A DNA stretch of 64,000 nt from Posidonia oceanica (lineage: Eukaryota > Streptophyta > Magnoliopsida > Alismatales > Posidoniaceae), in the NCBI GenBank assembly GCA_037176725.1, contig JAZBRS010000059.1, forward strand, positions 11,891,001 to 11,955,000, given 5' to 3'. This document shows positions 35,175 through 46,275 of the stretch, in pieces. The notes beneath the pieces are model-generated. The model was not told the DNA's origin. It did no database searches and saw only the letters and a program-made list of their open reading frames with translations. Numbering within the stretch: the first letter of the stretch is position 1; the number at the start of each line of letters is the position of its first letter. Made by a program: the position numbers and the translations under genes.

Positions 35175-36539
35175 GGCTTTTGCCAACCCTCTGTGCTACG
35201 TGAGTTTTTCCTTCCTTCCATCATTTACTTCTTTAGATCTAGTAGTTTGTTTTCGGTTTAGGAGGCCGTGCGCCTAGGTTTTCACAACTCCTAAACCCCA
35301 TAGTGTTTTCTGACATTAGAACAGTTTTTTTTCTAACCCAACCATCTTGGCTTAAGGAAAGAGGTCTCGTTAGCACTCTAAGGCAACGACAACCTCCTAT
35401 CTATAGTCATAGAGGGCCGGGTTACTACTATTCTGAAAATAGAAAACTCCAGTTTCCAGCTGCCCAGTAATCAGGCACCTGAGCAAGTCACAGTTCACTA
35501 CGGTGACTACTCCAGGCACACCCATTACAGGTGACTGGCAGTTATTTCTGTGCAGATCATTTTTTTTTTCAGTAACCTGTGCTGTTTTTTTAGATCTGCA
35601 GTTGCTTAAAAACCTGATTAAATCTTGTTCACTGCATTTTTTAGTCTTTTTAACAATTTTTAGGCTTGTTTGCATCCACCACTAGAGTGAAAAATATTTT
35701 CTTGATATTAGAGATAAAGTCCCTCGAGGGAATCTTTCTCTAACTAGAACAATCAGACCGAGTGAATCGGGCCAGTGCAAGTCGCTCTCCCATGCTCTGT
35801 GTTTGATTGCTATAGTTAGAGTGAGAACTCATGGTATTCTAAGGCTTTATTATTGACTCCTTCTCTCTGAGTCAATAATAATCCTTAGTAGATACTTGAT
35901 ACTCTCATATTTGTTGTTTATTTACCGCTTTATGGTTTGCTAGGATACGAGCTTAAGGACAGAATCCTAGGTTGTAGGCCCCTCTTTAGAGAGACAAACC
36001 CGCCGCCTAGGCCCTCTTGGTGGACCCTAAAGAAGGTCAAGGGGTGGTACCCAAAAGAAAGCCAAAATCCTATCTAAGTGATCCACACGGTTGTTACTTA
36101 CTGCCTAGAATTCCTTTCCTTGTAAGCACGCAGGTTTAACTAACCGATTAATTAATCACTTGAAGGAGTAAAAACCTGCGATCTGTCTGAAACCGGCGTT
36201 CTTTTTTTCTCTTGTTTGTTGCGCGGTCTGTCCAAAACAGACCTTGGTTGCTGGAAGAACAGTGATGGAGCTACCTGTTCAGAAGGCGCCTCGCTCCACC
36301 GCCGTTTGAAATGGCGACATGTTTCGTCTCCTGACATACAGGCGATTGCAGGGTCGAACGTTCCAGTGTGCCTTGCTTGCAGGAATTTAACTGTCACCAT
36401 TTATAGGTTGAATTTAGCATCAGAACAGCAACTACTTCTTTTATTCTATTTTATTTAATCGAGTCTGCATTAAATAGTGTAATTGAGTCTGTAATTTCCT
36501 CTTCAAGTTCTTTGTAATAGTTTAAAGAACAATCTCCTA
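35175..36539 (+). other. 5' UTR/leader of element C
   Basis: About 1.36 kb, no ORF; aligned with A and B leaders. It holds the GGTCTGT...ACAGACC inverted repeat (36224-36243) and GGTGACTACTCC/GGCGATTGCAGG-type motifs (35500-35540, 36330-36360). Confidence 0.7.
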
Positions 36540-38656
36540 ATGGAGCGCAACGGCATATCTTCCGCCTCTACCTCCACGGAACAACCAGGCATGGGCCCGA
36601 ATGGGTTGTTCCTTAAAGCTTCAACTTCACAGATAGAAGGGCCGGAACCCCTGGTTTCTCACAAGCGGCAGGCCGGTGAAAGTTCCCACATGCCTCCATC
36701 CCCTTCAACTACAATACTAACCCAGAACTCAACAACAGTTCATCATACGAAGAAGGAACGGAGGCGAATCACTCTCAGACATGGAACGCCCCGCCTGAGC
36801 TTACACATCTCGAAGTAACTTCCCACATTGTACCTTCGATTGTGACTACTTCATATCCAATTGAGGAAGAGACTGATGTGGTTCGGCAATCCCTGGCCCA
36901 GCAACACCTTTCATATAAAGACCCGCAAACTTCAACCATCCAAGGACACTACTTCCCGAACTACAACTACGGCTCATTCCCCACACCTACTTATACACAT
37001 ACCACACCAAACCCCACTACAAACTTCCCTACCCAAGGTCCATTCCCACAATACCACACAACACCCATTTACCCTTCCATCCATCCAACCCCGCCATACA
37101 TGACCCATTACTTCCTGCAATATTCCGGAATATCACACTCACCACAACCTCCCACTAACATGCAATACTATCATACTCCACCTCAACCTTCATTCTTCCC
37201 TCCACCACATAACCTATCACTACCACCATTTCACCAAACACATGGGCACCCAAGCCAAGGACAACATGCCGCGCCAGGATCGAACCTCAAAAGAATGATT
37301 GCTGAAGCATTAGCAGAGGCCGGGGTCACATCAAAAGCACTGATAGGCTATGATTCCTCTAATTTCCCTCACTTCACCCTTCCCCTAGGGTTCAAAATGC
37401 CAAAGATGAGGAGGTACAATGGAACAGAGGATCCCAGAAATCATCTTGTTGCTTTTACTAGGGATACTCTACCGTACCGCTATGATACAGGGCTCATTGT
37501 GTATCTCTTCTTCAAGACCCTTGAGGGAGAAGCTCTAAAATGGTTTGACACCCTTACCACCTATGACCTCCAAGACTTCAGGATAGTTGAAGAAAAGTTC
37601 CTGAATCAGTACAGTCATTGGGTGCCACACAAACCCACTGCGGGCGACCTCACTGCTGAGAGGATGAGACCCAAAGAAGACTTCGTTACCTTCGCAAGCA
37701 GATGGAGGGATATGGCCACTCGGTCAGAATGATACATACCTGAAGGTCAAGCCGTGGAGTTCATAGCTAGAAACACCACGGGGATGCTCAAGGCTGGACT
37801 ATTTGTGGGTGACTTCCATACCTACCCACAGTTATACGAGCGGACCGCAAAGGTCATGCGCAATAGGGAAGAGTTGCCATTCCTAGAGCTCGAGGGAAAG
37901 AACCGAAAAAGGACTACAGGACACACAGTGGAGGGTGTCACGGGAAGCATGGCACAGCTATCCATGCAGTAGAACCAGAGGGGATGGAAGGGCCAGCACC
38001 TTCAGCAGCCTCAATTCCAACAAGCAGAACCACAGAGGCAGCCACCTCAGCAGTTCCAACCCCAACACCCAAATTTCCCTATGAATGCCCAAAAGGGGCA
38101 AGCAAATAATCAGTACAGAGGACCACCACAAGGACAGAGGAGCTACAACAATGTTCCTCCACCACAGGTACACAGGGGGCCAAGAAGGCAAAACTATCCA
38201 CCACTCCCTGAAGCACTCCCAGACATTTTCAGGATGCTAGTCGAAAGTGGGGATTTGCAGCTCCTGATTCCAAAGCCTAATGCTCCCAACACAAACATGT
38301 CCAAATACTGTGCATACCATCAGAAGAATGGACATACCCTCGAGGAATGTTTTGTGTTGAAGGACAAAATTTATGATCTGAATGATAAGGGGGAGATAAT
38401 GTTGCCAGCCCTCAGGGATAGACTAAGGGAGGTCTAGGCAGGATAGCACAAACTACAGATACATCAGAATCCCTTGCCCAACCATCCAGTAGCACATCTG
38501 AAAGTAAGGGACAGTCCATCAGAGGCTGAGTCTGAGCCAGTGACCATTCATCTTTTGGAATCAAATCAGGAGCTAGTCTCTTCAGTTGCAGAAAGCAACG
38601 AGCCAAATGTTCAAGAAATGTGCTCCGAATAGGGGTCCATAGAGTGGGAATTCCAG
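36540..38656 (+). pseudogene. gag: gag of element C
   Basis: Start ATG at 36540 (MERNGISSASTSTEQPG, like A). A frame change occurs between 36818 and 36842, then one frame to the end. Order: Ser/Thr-rich head, Pro/Tyr/His-rich spacer, capsid core (PKMRRYNGTEDPRNHL, GEALKWFDTL), Gln-rich segment, zinc knuckle with all four ligands at 38309-38350 (C-x2-H-x4-H-x4-C). Stops: TGA 37730 (Cys in A), TAG 37970 (shared with A and B), TAG 38435 and 38444, TAG 38630 (CAG in A). Capsid assembly would need all of these repaired. Confidence 0.87.
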
Positions 38657-39310
38657 ATGGGGGACACACAAGTCGAAGAAGACAATGCTATTGACCTTGC
38701 ACTCCTCAAGCACTTCAACTTCCTCCTTGGAGGGGGACAACCACAAGAACTTGACAATGAGGCAGATCCCTTTGTGTTGTCTTGGGAAATCATCGTAGGA
38801 TTTGAGCGAAGGAATATAGTCTTCAGAGACTTAGAATTACCTGCTCCAGAAGAACGCCTGCATCCTTTAATTTTCACTGTGGACATCAATGGTTACCTAC
38901 TTCCCGGCACACTTGTAGACACCGAGGCCAGTCGGAGTGCATGTTCATTAACCACTCTTGACTAACTGGACATCAAGGAAGAGGAAATTACCAGGCGAAG
39001 CATCCTCTGCTAGGGCTATGACAACAGCCGAACAGAAGCACTAGGGACTGTTCAGCTAGAAATTACCATTGGTCCCCTCACCAGCGTTACCAGTGTTGTG
39101 GTGATGGAGCATGATTTATCAGAACCACTGATCCTAGGAAGATCTTGGCTGGTAGAGATTTGCACCATTGCATCCCCAACACATCAGCGTATCAAATTCA
39201 TGTTCCAAGGGGAAGTGATCACTGTCAAAGTAGATCACGAGACGGACCTGGCATTGAAATGGATGCCATACCCCGATGAATTCCAAGAACCAACACCATA
39301 TAAAAGTGGC
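38657..39310 (+). pseudogene. First retropepsin domain (PR1) of element C
   Basis: Same frame as gag. The preceding strand is about PLIFTVDINGYLLPG. The active site reads VDTEAS, Asp codon 38918-38920, so the Gly of DTG is Glu and the domain is dead. Stops are at 38963 (TAA, Tyr in A) and near 39011 (TAG). The distal motif LILGRSWL and then a WIDNWDDEAPS linker follow as in A. PR1 and PR2 differ greatly, so this is not a recent duplication. Confidence 0.82.
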
Positions 39311-40363
39311 ACATGCCCGATAGGCGGATGGATCGACAACTGGGACGATGAGGCCCCAAGCATTCAGGGATTTCAGCATCTCACAAGCAGTCAGGTCACC
39401 CAAGGATATGCTCAGACTCAAAGACCTGCACAACCGAACTCATTTCTTCTGCCCGTAAATCAAGGGCAATCTCTGCTTAGAAGACCCACGTCACTGCTTA
39501 AACCTACTTCTGCTAGAGGAGGGCATCATCAGGCTCAACATGCCCCTATCACCAGAACGGGGCAAATTTCCAATCAAGTTGCGCTGCCTCCACCCAATGT
39601 GGAGCGAGCCACATCTCCACCTCGCTAAGAATTTCATATTTCCTGAAGAGTAGAGGGCGAGTTTGATGTCTTGGAGCAACTCAAGAAAACACAGGCAAAG
39701 ATCTCGGTCTATGAGCTAATCAAAGCCTCAGAAAAACACCGAGACATTTTGATGGAGGTGCTGAAGAAAGCTCAGGTACCAGAAGACATACTTGCCGAGA
39801 CTTTGGCAACCATTGCAGCTACTGTATTCATAGAGCATACGTTATTTTTCACTGACTCTGAATGGGCCCCTCTTGAAAGGAGGACTTTGCCTCTAAGCAT
39901 TACTGTTGTGATAAATAATTACAAACTTTGTGGTGTACTAGTAGACACTGGGGTAACCTTGAATGTATGTTCCCTGGATACCCTACAGTTGATCGGGCTA
40001 ACAAAATCTCAACTATGCCCGGTAGCACTAACTATATCAGGGTATGATAACAATAAAAAAATGGCTCTAGGGAAAATCACCATTGGAGTCACCATTGGCC
40101 CCCTTCAAACAAATACAGAATTAATAATAGTTGATGCATCAATCTCATATCGACTCATTCTAGGGCGCCAATGGATTGAAGAAATCAAGGCAGTCACCTC
40201 ACCACACCATCAATGTATGAAATTCCCTCACCAAGAGAAGATAATCAAAGTGCTGGGAGATGAGCCAATAGAAGCAAAGGCGCATTTAGTAACAATCCCA
40301 ACCACCACACCAGCACCATCAATTAGGGACTCTACAGTCGAGGCCGTAAATAATGTAAAATAG
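39311..40363 (+). pseudogene. Linker and second retropepsin domain (PR2) of element C
   Basis: Linker, then the pre-protease helix (about EQLKKTQAKISVYELI) and the active site VDTGVTLNVCSL, Asp codon 39954-39956. DTG is intact; the usual Ala/Ser after it is Val. The distal motif is LILGRQWI. Stops: TAA 39626, TGA near 39650, TAG 40361. PR2 corresponds to the only protease of element E and is the likely polyprotein processing enzyme of the family. Confidence 0.83.
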
Positions 40364-40985
40364 ATTTTCACCCCTCGGAGTATTGATATGGACCAATACC
40401 ACTTCCCGGATCACATGAAGAGGCCATGGGAGATCATTCTCAAAATAGGGTACACCCCTGGGAAGGGACTCAGTCGTCAAGAGCAAGGAATGACAGATGT
40501 GCTTGGAACCCTTGAAGAGCGCAATGGCACAGGTTAGGGTATCTTGGGCATTCAAGTGTGAGTAAACCCTTGGCATGGTCATTATCGAACCATTTTATAT
40601 CAGTTGGGTTGTAGATACATGACAAGCCAGAGTCAGATACAACTCCCGACATCCCAGCAAACTCAAAAACAGCAGCACCAACTTCTTTCCCCCGCTCTGG
40701 AGAAGTTTCTAACACCATCATCCTCAACATCCTGACGGATCCCGAGACAAAAACACCAACCTCTCCCCCTGCTCGAGAGAGGTCCCTGACATCCTCCTCC
40801 TCTCTCCTCCAAAGATTCCCCTGCCTCCGGACGTCTCAGCAACTAACTTCTTCAGAATCTTCCCCCAAGACGCTGAAACAGAGGATACTGACCCCCTCTG
40901 TGAACTCACCAGCCTCTTCAGTAATCTACGGCCTTGCCCCTCTAAGCAAGATAGGGCCAGGGCCACAGACTAATGCCCGATGGCG
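40364..40985 (+). pseudogene. C-terminal gag-pro tail of element C
   Basis: G-patch-like stretch (about GYTPGKGL ... QEQG), then one T lost near 40537 relative to A, shifting the frame. The tail then reads like A: GHSSVSKPLAWSLSNHF, a TAG where A has CAG, and a low-complexity Ser/Thr/Pro region. It ends near NLRPCPSKQ and a TAA at the place also used in A. It has one copy of the segment duplicated in A. Confidence 0.55.
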
Positions 40986-41167
40986 AGCCGCCTCCACCAC
41001 GGAGGCAAACCTAGGGGCAATCCCCCTAACCTTGTAAATAATTTCTTTCCTGCTTTTAATTCCTGCATTTTATTTTTGCACAATCTACTTTCTAGTAATT
41101 TAATTCCTAGTTTAGCTAATAATGGGAAAGTAGTCAAGGGCATGGCAGGGATGGCCTAACCGCCACC
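40986..41167 (+). other. Spacer between gag-pro and pol of element C, possible intron
   Basis: CCTTGTAAATAATTTC at about 41030 and acceptor-like TTTCTAG (about 41094) and TTCCTAG (about 41110), followed by the pol ATG. The string is kept in A. The spacer is T-rich. The pol ATG at 41168 stands in GCCACCATG, a near-ideal plant/animal Kozak context, so a separate translation start is an alternative to splicing. Confidence 0.4.
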
Positions 41168-44100
41168 ATGTCCTCACAAAGAGTATCTAATCCTTCTGCT
41201 AAGCGTACAGGTCAAAACAGGAAGAGGCCAGTCACCCAAACAGTCAGAATATGTCATTATACCACGGCACTACCACAGGAGCTAGCCACATCGCATGCCA
41301 TCTTCTTGGTCGAAGAAGTGTCGGACACAACTGGCAAAAATATTGGGAACTATAAAGTCTATGAACTGGTGGATACAGAAGAAGACCCAGATGAAGAAGA
41401 ATTGGTAGACCCTGCCATCTTTGAAGAAATGATGAAGAAATATGATGAGCAGACCAAGGCTACCACTAAAGAAACAGAAGAAATCAATCTGGGGACTAAA
41501 GATGATCCAAGACCAGTTCGGATAAGCTCTGCCCTCAACTCAGATGAACAAACCAGAATGACAAGGCTACTCAAGAAGTAAGCGAAGGTACTAGCTTTCT
41601 CCTATGGAGAAATGCCCAGGCTTGAATCACTACTGGTGGAGCATAGGCTCCCTCTCAAGCCAGGCGCAAAGACAGCGAAATAGAAGCTCCGGTGTCTACG
41701 TCCAGACCTTGCCTTAAAAGTCAAAGAAGAGATAGACAAATTGCATAAGGCAAAGTTCATCAAAGTTGTGGTGTATCCAAAGTGGATTGCCAACATAGTT
41801 CTAGTAATGAAGAAAGATGGCAAGGTATGTGTATGCATTGACTACAGAAACCTCAATGAAGCATGCTCAAAAGATGATTTCCCTCTCCCACATATAGACA
41901 TCCTCATAGACAACACTACAGGCCATGAAATACTTTCATTCATGAATAGCTTCTCCGGTTACAACCAAATCAAACTCGTAGAGGAAGATTAGGAGAAGAC
42001 CTCATTTACCACTCCATAGGGAACTTATTGCTATGTAGTCATGCCATTTGGACTAAAGAATGCTGGAGCCACCTATCAGAGGGCTATGATGGCAATCTTT
42101 CACGACATGATTCACGATTGCATGGAGTGCTATGTCGATGACTTGTTAATAAAATCGAAGACAAGAGAGGGATACTTTGAAGCACTAGAAAGAGTACTCC
42201 GGAGAGCAGACCAGTACAACCTCAAGATGAACCCCAAGAAGTGTGTCTTCGGGGCCACTGCTGGAAAGCTACTTGGCTTCATACTGAGTAAAAGAGGCAT
42301 AGAAGTAGATCCCATAAAGGCTAAAGCCATAACGGCCATGCCGCCACCAAGGAATATCAAGGAACTCAGATGACTCATAGGGAGACTACAGTTTATCTGC
42401 AGATTCATCTCTCAGCATGCAGAGAAGTGTAGACCATTCTATGAGCTTTTAAAAGGCGATATAGAGTTCAAGTGGGATCATACCTGTCAAAAAGCTTTTG
42501 ATGATTTAAAGCTCTACCTCCTCAATCCTCCAATATTGACTGCTTCAGTCCCCAAGAGGCCATTGTTACTTTACTTGGCTGTCATTGGTAACACGGTGGG
42601 AGTCGTCCTAGTACAACACGATGAAGCTGGGAGGAAGGAGAAAGCAGTTTATTACCTCGGTAGAACATTCATTGAGTACGAGAGGAAGTACTCCCAGATC
42701 GAGAGACACTACCTAGCCTTGGTGTGGGCCTCACAAAAGCTCAGACACTACTTTATGGCACACAAAGTCTACTATGTAGCCAAAATGGACCCTATTAAGT
42801 ACATGTTCGAGAAACCTGCACTGTCCGGAAGGCTAGCACGATGGCAAATGCTCCTCACTGAATTTGACCTACAGTTTGTCACTCAGAAGGTGGTCAAGGG
42901 GTAGGCTATCACGGATCAACTTGCCAGGCTACCTGTGTCAGAATATCAGCCAGTATCAATAGATTTTCCAAACGAGGAAATACTAGCGATCAGTAGTGTC
43001 ATGCCACTTGTCAGAGAATGGACTCTCCATTTCGATGGAGCACTTAACTTGCAGGGAGTCGGGATAAGGGCAACACTCCTCACTCTAGAAGGTGTTGTTC
43101 TCCCTACTGCAGCCCAGCTACTCTTCTCAGCAAGTAATAATATTGCAGAATATGAGGCACTCATCCTAGGACTACGAATGGCTCTCGATCTAGGGGAAAG
43201 AAGTCTAAAAGTAATTGGGGACTCACAACTCGTCATCCGACAAGTCCTCAACAAATACAAGACCCTCTCACCAAAGCTGCAGCAATACCACAATTTAGCC
43301 AAAGCTTTATTGAAGAAGTTTGATAGAGTAGTATATGTGCATACGCTCAGAAGCAACAACATCCTGGCCGATTCACTGGCCTCATTGGCGTCCTCATTCC
43401 CCTTCAGTTCAAACGAGCAATCCATCATAGTGCGGAGAATCAGCGCACCAACAGTGGAGTTTGCCGTAGAATGGGCATAGGAATCCAGAGAGGAACCAAA
43501 CTAGGAAAAGATGATGCACGCAGAGGTTTGTTATCAAGGAGCTACAAAGATAAGCAATGATGGGAATCCATGGCACTATGACATATGGAACTATGTACAA
43601 GATGGCACCTTCCTGACCTATGCAACTCCCAAGGACAGAGAGGCACTGAGGAGGATGGCTACAAGGTACTACATCAGAGCCAACACACTCTTCCAGAGGA
43701 CACCCTTAGGGATTGAACTCCGATGTGTGGACGCATCAGAATCAGCCAAAATCCTCAGAGAAACACATGAGGGAGTCTGCAGGGGCCACATCAACTCCTA
43801 GTTCATGGCCAAAGTAATTATCAGAAGGGGCTATTACTGGCCTACCATGGAAGTTGACTATGCAAGCAAAGTCAAGTGGTGCAAGAGCTGCCAACTACAT
43901 GCCAACAAGATTCATGCTCCAGCTTCAGCACTTCACGCTTTGTTAGCACCATGGCCCTTCTCTATGTGGGCCTTTGATGTGATAGGACCCATTCATCAAG
44001 GGAAGGGCAACACCTTTATACTCACAGCAATAAAGTACTTCACCAAATGGACAGAAGCGGAAGCGTTCGTGAATATCAAGGCCACACTGCTGTGCAGATT

Positions 44101-44818
44101 CGTACAACGCAATATCATCGCGAGGTTCGGGGTGCCTAAAGCCTTAGTAGCAGACAACGGGCCAATCTTCATCTCGGTGGAGTTCAAGCGGTTATGCCAA
44201 CGATTCGGTATCACTCTACACCACTCCTCCTCGTATTACCCGCAAGGGAATGGCCAGGCAGAAGCTACTAATAAAACCTTAATAAAAATCATTAAGAAGA
44301 CGGTAGAAGACGCTACGGGATCGAATTGGTCAGATAAACTTGTTAATGCATTATAGGCATATCGCACCACTGTAAGGACGGCAACGGGTCAAACACCTTA
44401 TGCCTTAGCCTTCGGAATGGAGGCGGTATCCCCATATGAGATCTTGATCTCCTCATTAAGAGTTCAAATTGATAGAAGAATGCCCATTGAAGAAAAGAGG
44501 TAGGCTTTACTCCTTTACTTAGAACTCCTTGATGAGAAACGGCTGGCATCCGCCAAGTATATGCATGTCTACCAACAAAGGTTAACTAAGGCTTATCAAA
44601 AGAAAGTAATCGAACGCAAGTTTAAAATTGATGATCTAGTGCTCAAAGAAGTGTTGCCTTACAATAAGCCCCACCCTAAGCGAAAGTTAAAGCCAAATTG
44701 GGAAGGACCCTACATAGTGGTTGCTGCATATCTGGGGAATGCCTATCGGTTGTCCCAGAATGGGACAGATCTTCCTGACCCCTGGAATGCAATGCACCTG
44801 AAAAGGTACTACCCTTGA
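41168..44818 (+). pseudogene. pol: pol of element C: RT, RNase H, aRNH, integrase
   Basis: 1217 codons without a frameshift. Order: acidic N terminus; RT (CIDYRNLNEAC, SFMNSFSGYNQI, MPFGLKNAGATYQRAM, YVDD at 42131-42142); RNase H (LLLYLAVIGNTVGVVLVQ, catalytic Asp missing); aRNH (FDGALN, NIAEYEALILGL, GDSQLVI, NNILADSLASLA); integrase zinc finger and core with Asp 43976-43978, Asp 44152-44154 and Glu 44261-44263 (DX35E). The C terminus (WEGPYIVV ... HLKRYYP) is complete, with TGA at 44816-44818. Eleven in-frame stops: TAA 41579, TGA 42371, and TAG at 41681, 41990, 42017, 42902, 43478, 43502, 43799, 44354 and 44501. The YVDD and DDE residues are intact. Confidence 0.92.
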
Positions 44819-45359
44819 CCAGTATGCTTATGTCATTGAAAAGACCTAGGGCCTAACATCAAGCTGGAAAAGGGGAGAGATTCCCAAAGCCAATAGGAAG
44901 AGGAACACCCAGGGGGACCCATGCTTCGACCAGTCTCCACATACACACTGCACAAGGAGGTAAGGGAAAGGTAGGCTCGGAGTAGAGGCTTATGGTACGA
45001 ACGGCTTTGCCAAATAACTTAGAAAGCGTCCAGAAAAGATGGCAGCAAAAACTGCCCAAACAGAGAGGAAAGAAGGCAGCAAAGAAACTGTCCAAGTGAG
45101 GAAAAATGAAAAGAGACAGTAAAAGAAACTGTCCAACGGAAAGAGGTTAGCAAAGAGCTGTCCAAAGAGCTGTCCAAAGAGTAGAAGGAGATAGCAAAAG
45201 CTGTCTATGTATCCAAAGCGTGAATCCTAGATCGGTGCATTAAGGACCAAAGAAAGGCAAGCGGAATTCAAGACCTAAGCCAAAACTGAGAGTTTACTAT
45301 ATCCCAAAACCTCCCCCATCCTATTTCCACTAACAGGCAAGGAGTAAGCAACCCTGGGT

Positions 45360-45440
45360 AGTCAAGGACTGACAAGGCTAAGGGAATAGCAACCCAACAA
45401 GGACTGAAAAGGCTAAGGGAATAGCAACCCAACAAGGACT
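45360..45440. repeat. Short tandem repeat in C 3' UTR, about 38-bp unit
   Basis: AAGGACTGA-AAGGCTAAGGGAATAGCAACCC occurs about two and a half times in direct order between 45363 and 45440. Confidence 0.75.
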
Positions 45441-45584
45441 GATGTATGGACCAAAGTCTCCAAAAGGTGCAGGCATGGCACAAGGGACATGTCCATGAAT
45501 GAAGGGCCCACTCATTTGGTTAAAACAGACCCCCAAGGTTAACGCTTAGAGTAGGTACTCATCTTTCCCCATTAGAGAAATTTT

Positions 45585-45715
45585 TTTAAAAAAATTAGTA
45601 GAAAACCCAAAACACAAAAAAAATCAGAAAACCCAAAATACAAAAAATTAGAAAACCCAAAATACCAAAAAAAAACTATAAAACCTAAAAATACCAAAAA
45701 AATTATAAAACCAAA
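45585..45715. repeat. A-rich degenerate repeat in C 3' UTR
   Basis: AGAAAACCCAAAA-type units with A runs; counterpart of B 30395-30540. Confidence 0.65.
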
Positions 45716-46275
45716 GAAAACCAACTAAAGAGAAGAACCATCCACCCTACATACAATAATCGACTCACCTAGATTCAGAGTTAGCGTCCTACTCAAGCGT
45801 GCCTCACGGCTTGAGTACGTTTCCTCAACAAAGACATTGCTTATGCAACAATCTTTAGAGCATCCACGGATAACTCACAATCGGCGTCCACTGGGCTCTG
45901 ATTTTCCATTTCTTTAGCTGAGGCTAGAAATTAATTCCCTCCACCCATCTTATAAATAACATGCATTTAAAGATTATCATTTACATTACAGTATCTTTCT
46001 TTAGAATAACTTAGTCAATTCTTTTTTTCGAGAAAGGTATGCCTTTTGATTACTAACAAAAATGCAAGAGAGTGCAGGTAAACAAAGGAAACATTTCATA
46101 TCATCATATAAATGTTTACACTTTACAAGTACATATTCCGCTAAAAACAAAAAGGAAAAAGGACAAGCTCAGTGGCCCGACTCGACACTACCCTCACGTC
46201 CACCATCTGGAGGCCTCGGCGTAGGCTGTGCAACTGAAGATGTCACCCCACTCTGACTCCTCTCCTAAGACCCCC

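Larger units (their letters stand above)
44819..46078 (+). other. 3' UTR of element C, first part
   Basis: No ORF. Aligns with B 29790-30930. It contains the GGCAGCAAA.AA.CTGTCC repeats (45030-45210), three AAGGACTGA.AAGGCTAAGGG-like copies (45360-45440, period about 38) and an A-rich 20-bp repeat (45585-45715). Confidence 0.7.

Noticed and set aside
36842..44818. TAG recoded as a sense codon in these elements
   Set aside because: Plants use the standard code, TAG positions differ between copies, and TAA and TGA also occur. Mutation from CAG and TGG explains it.
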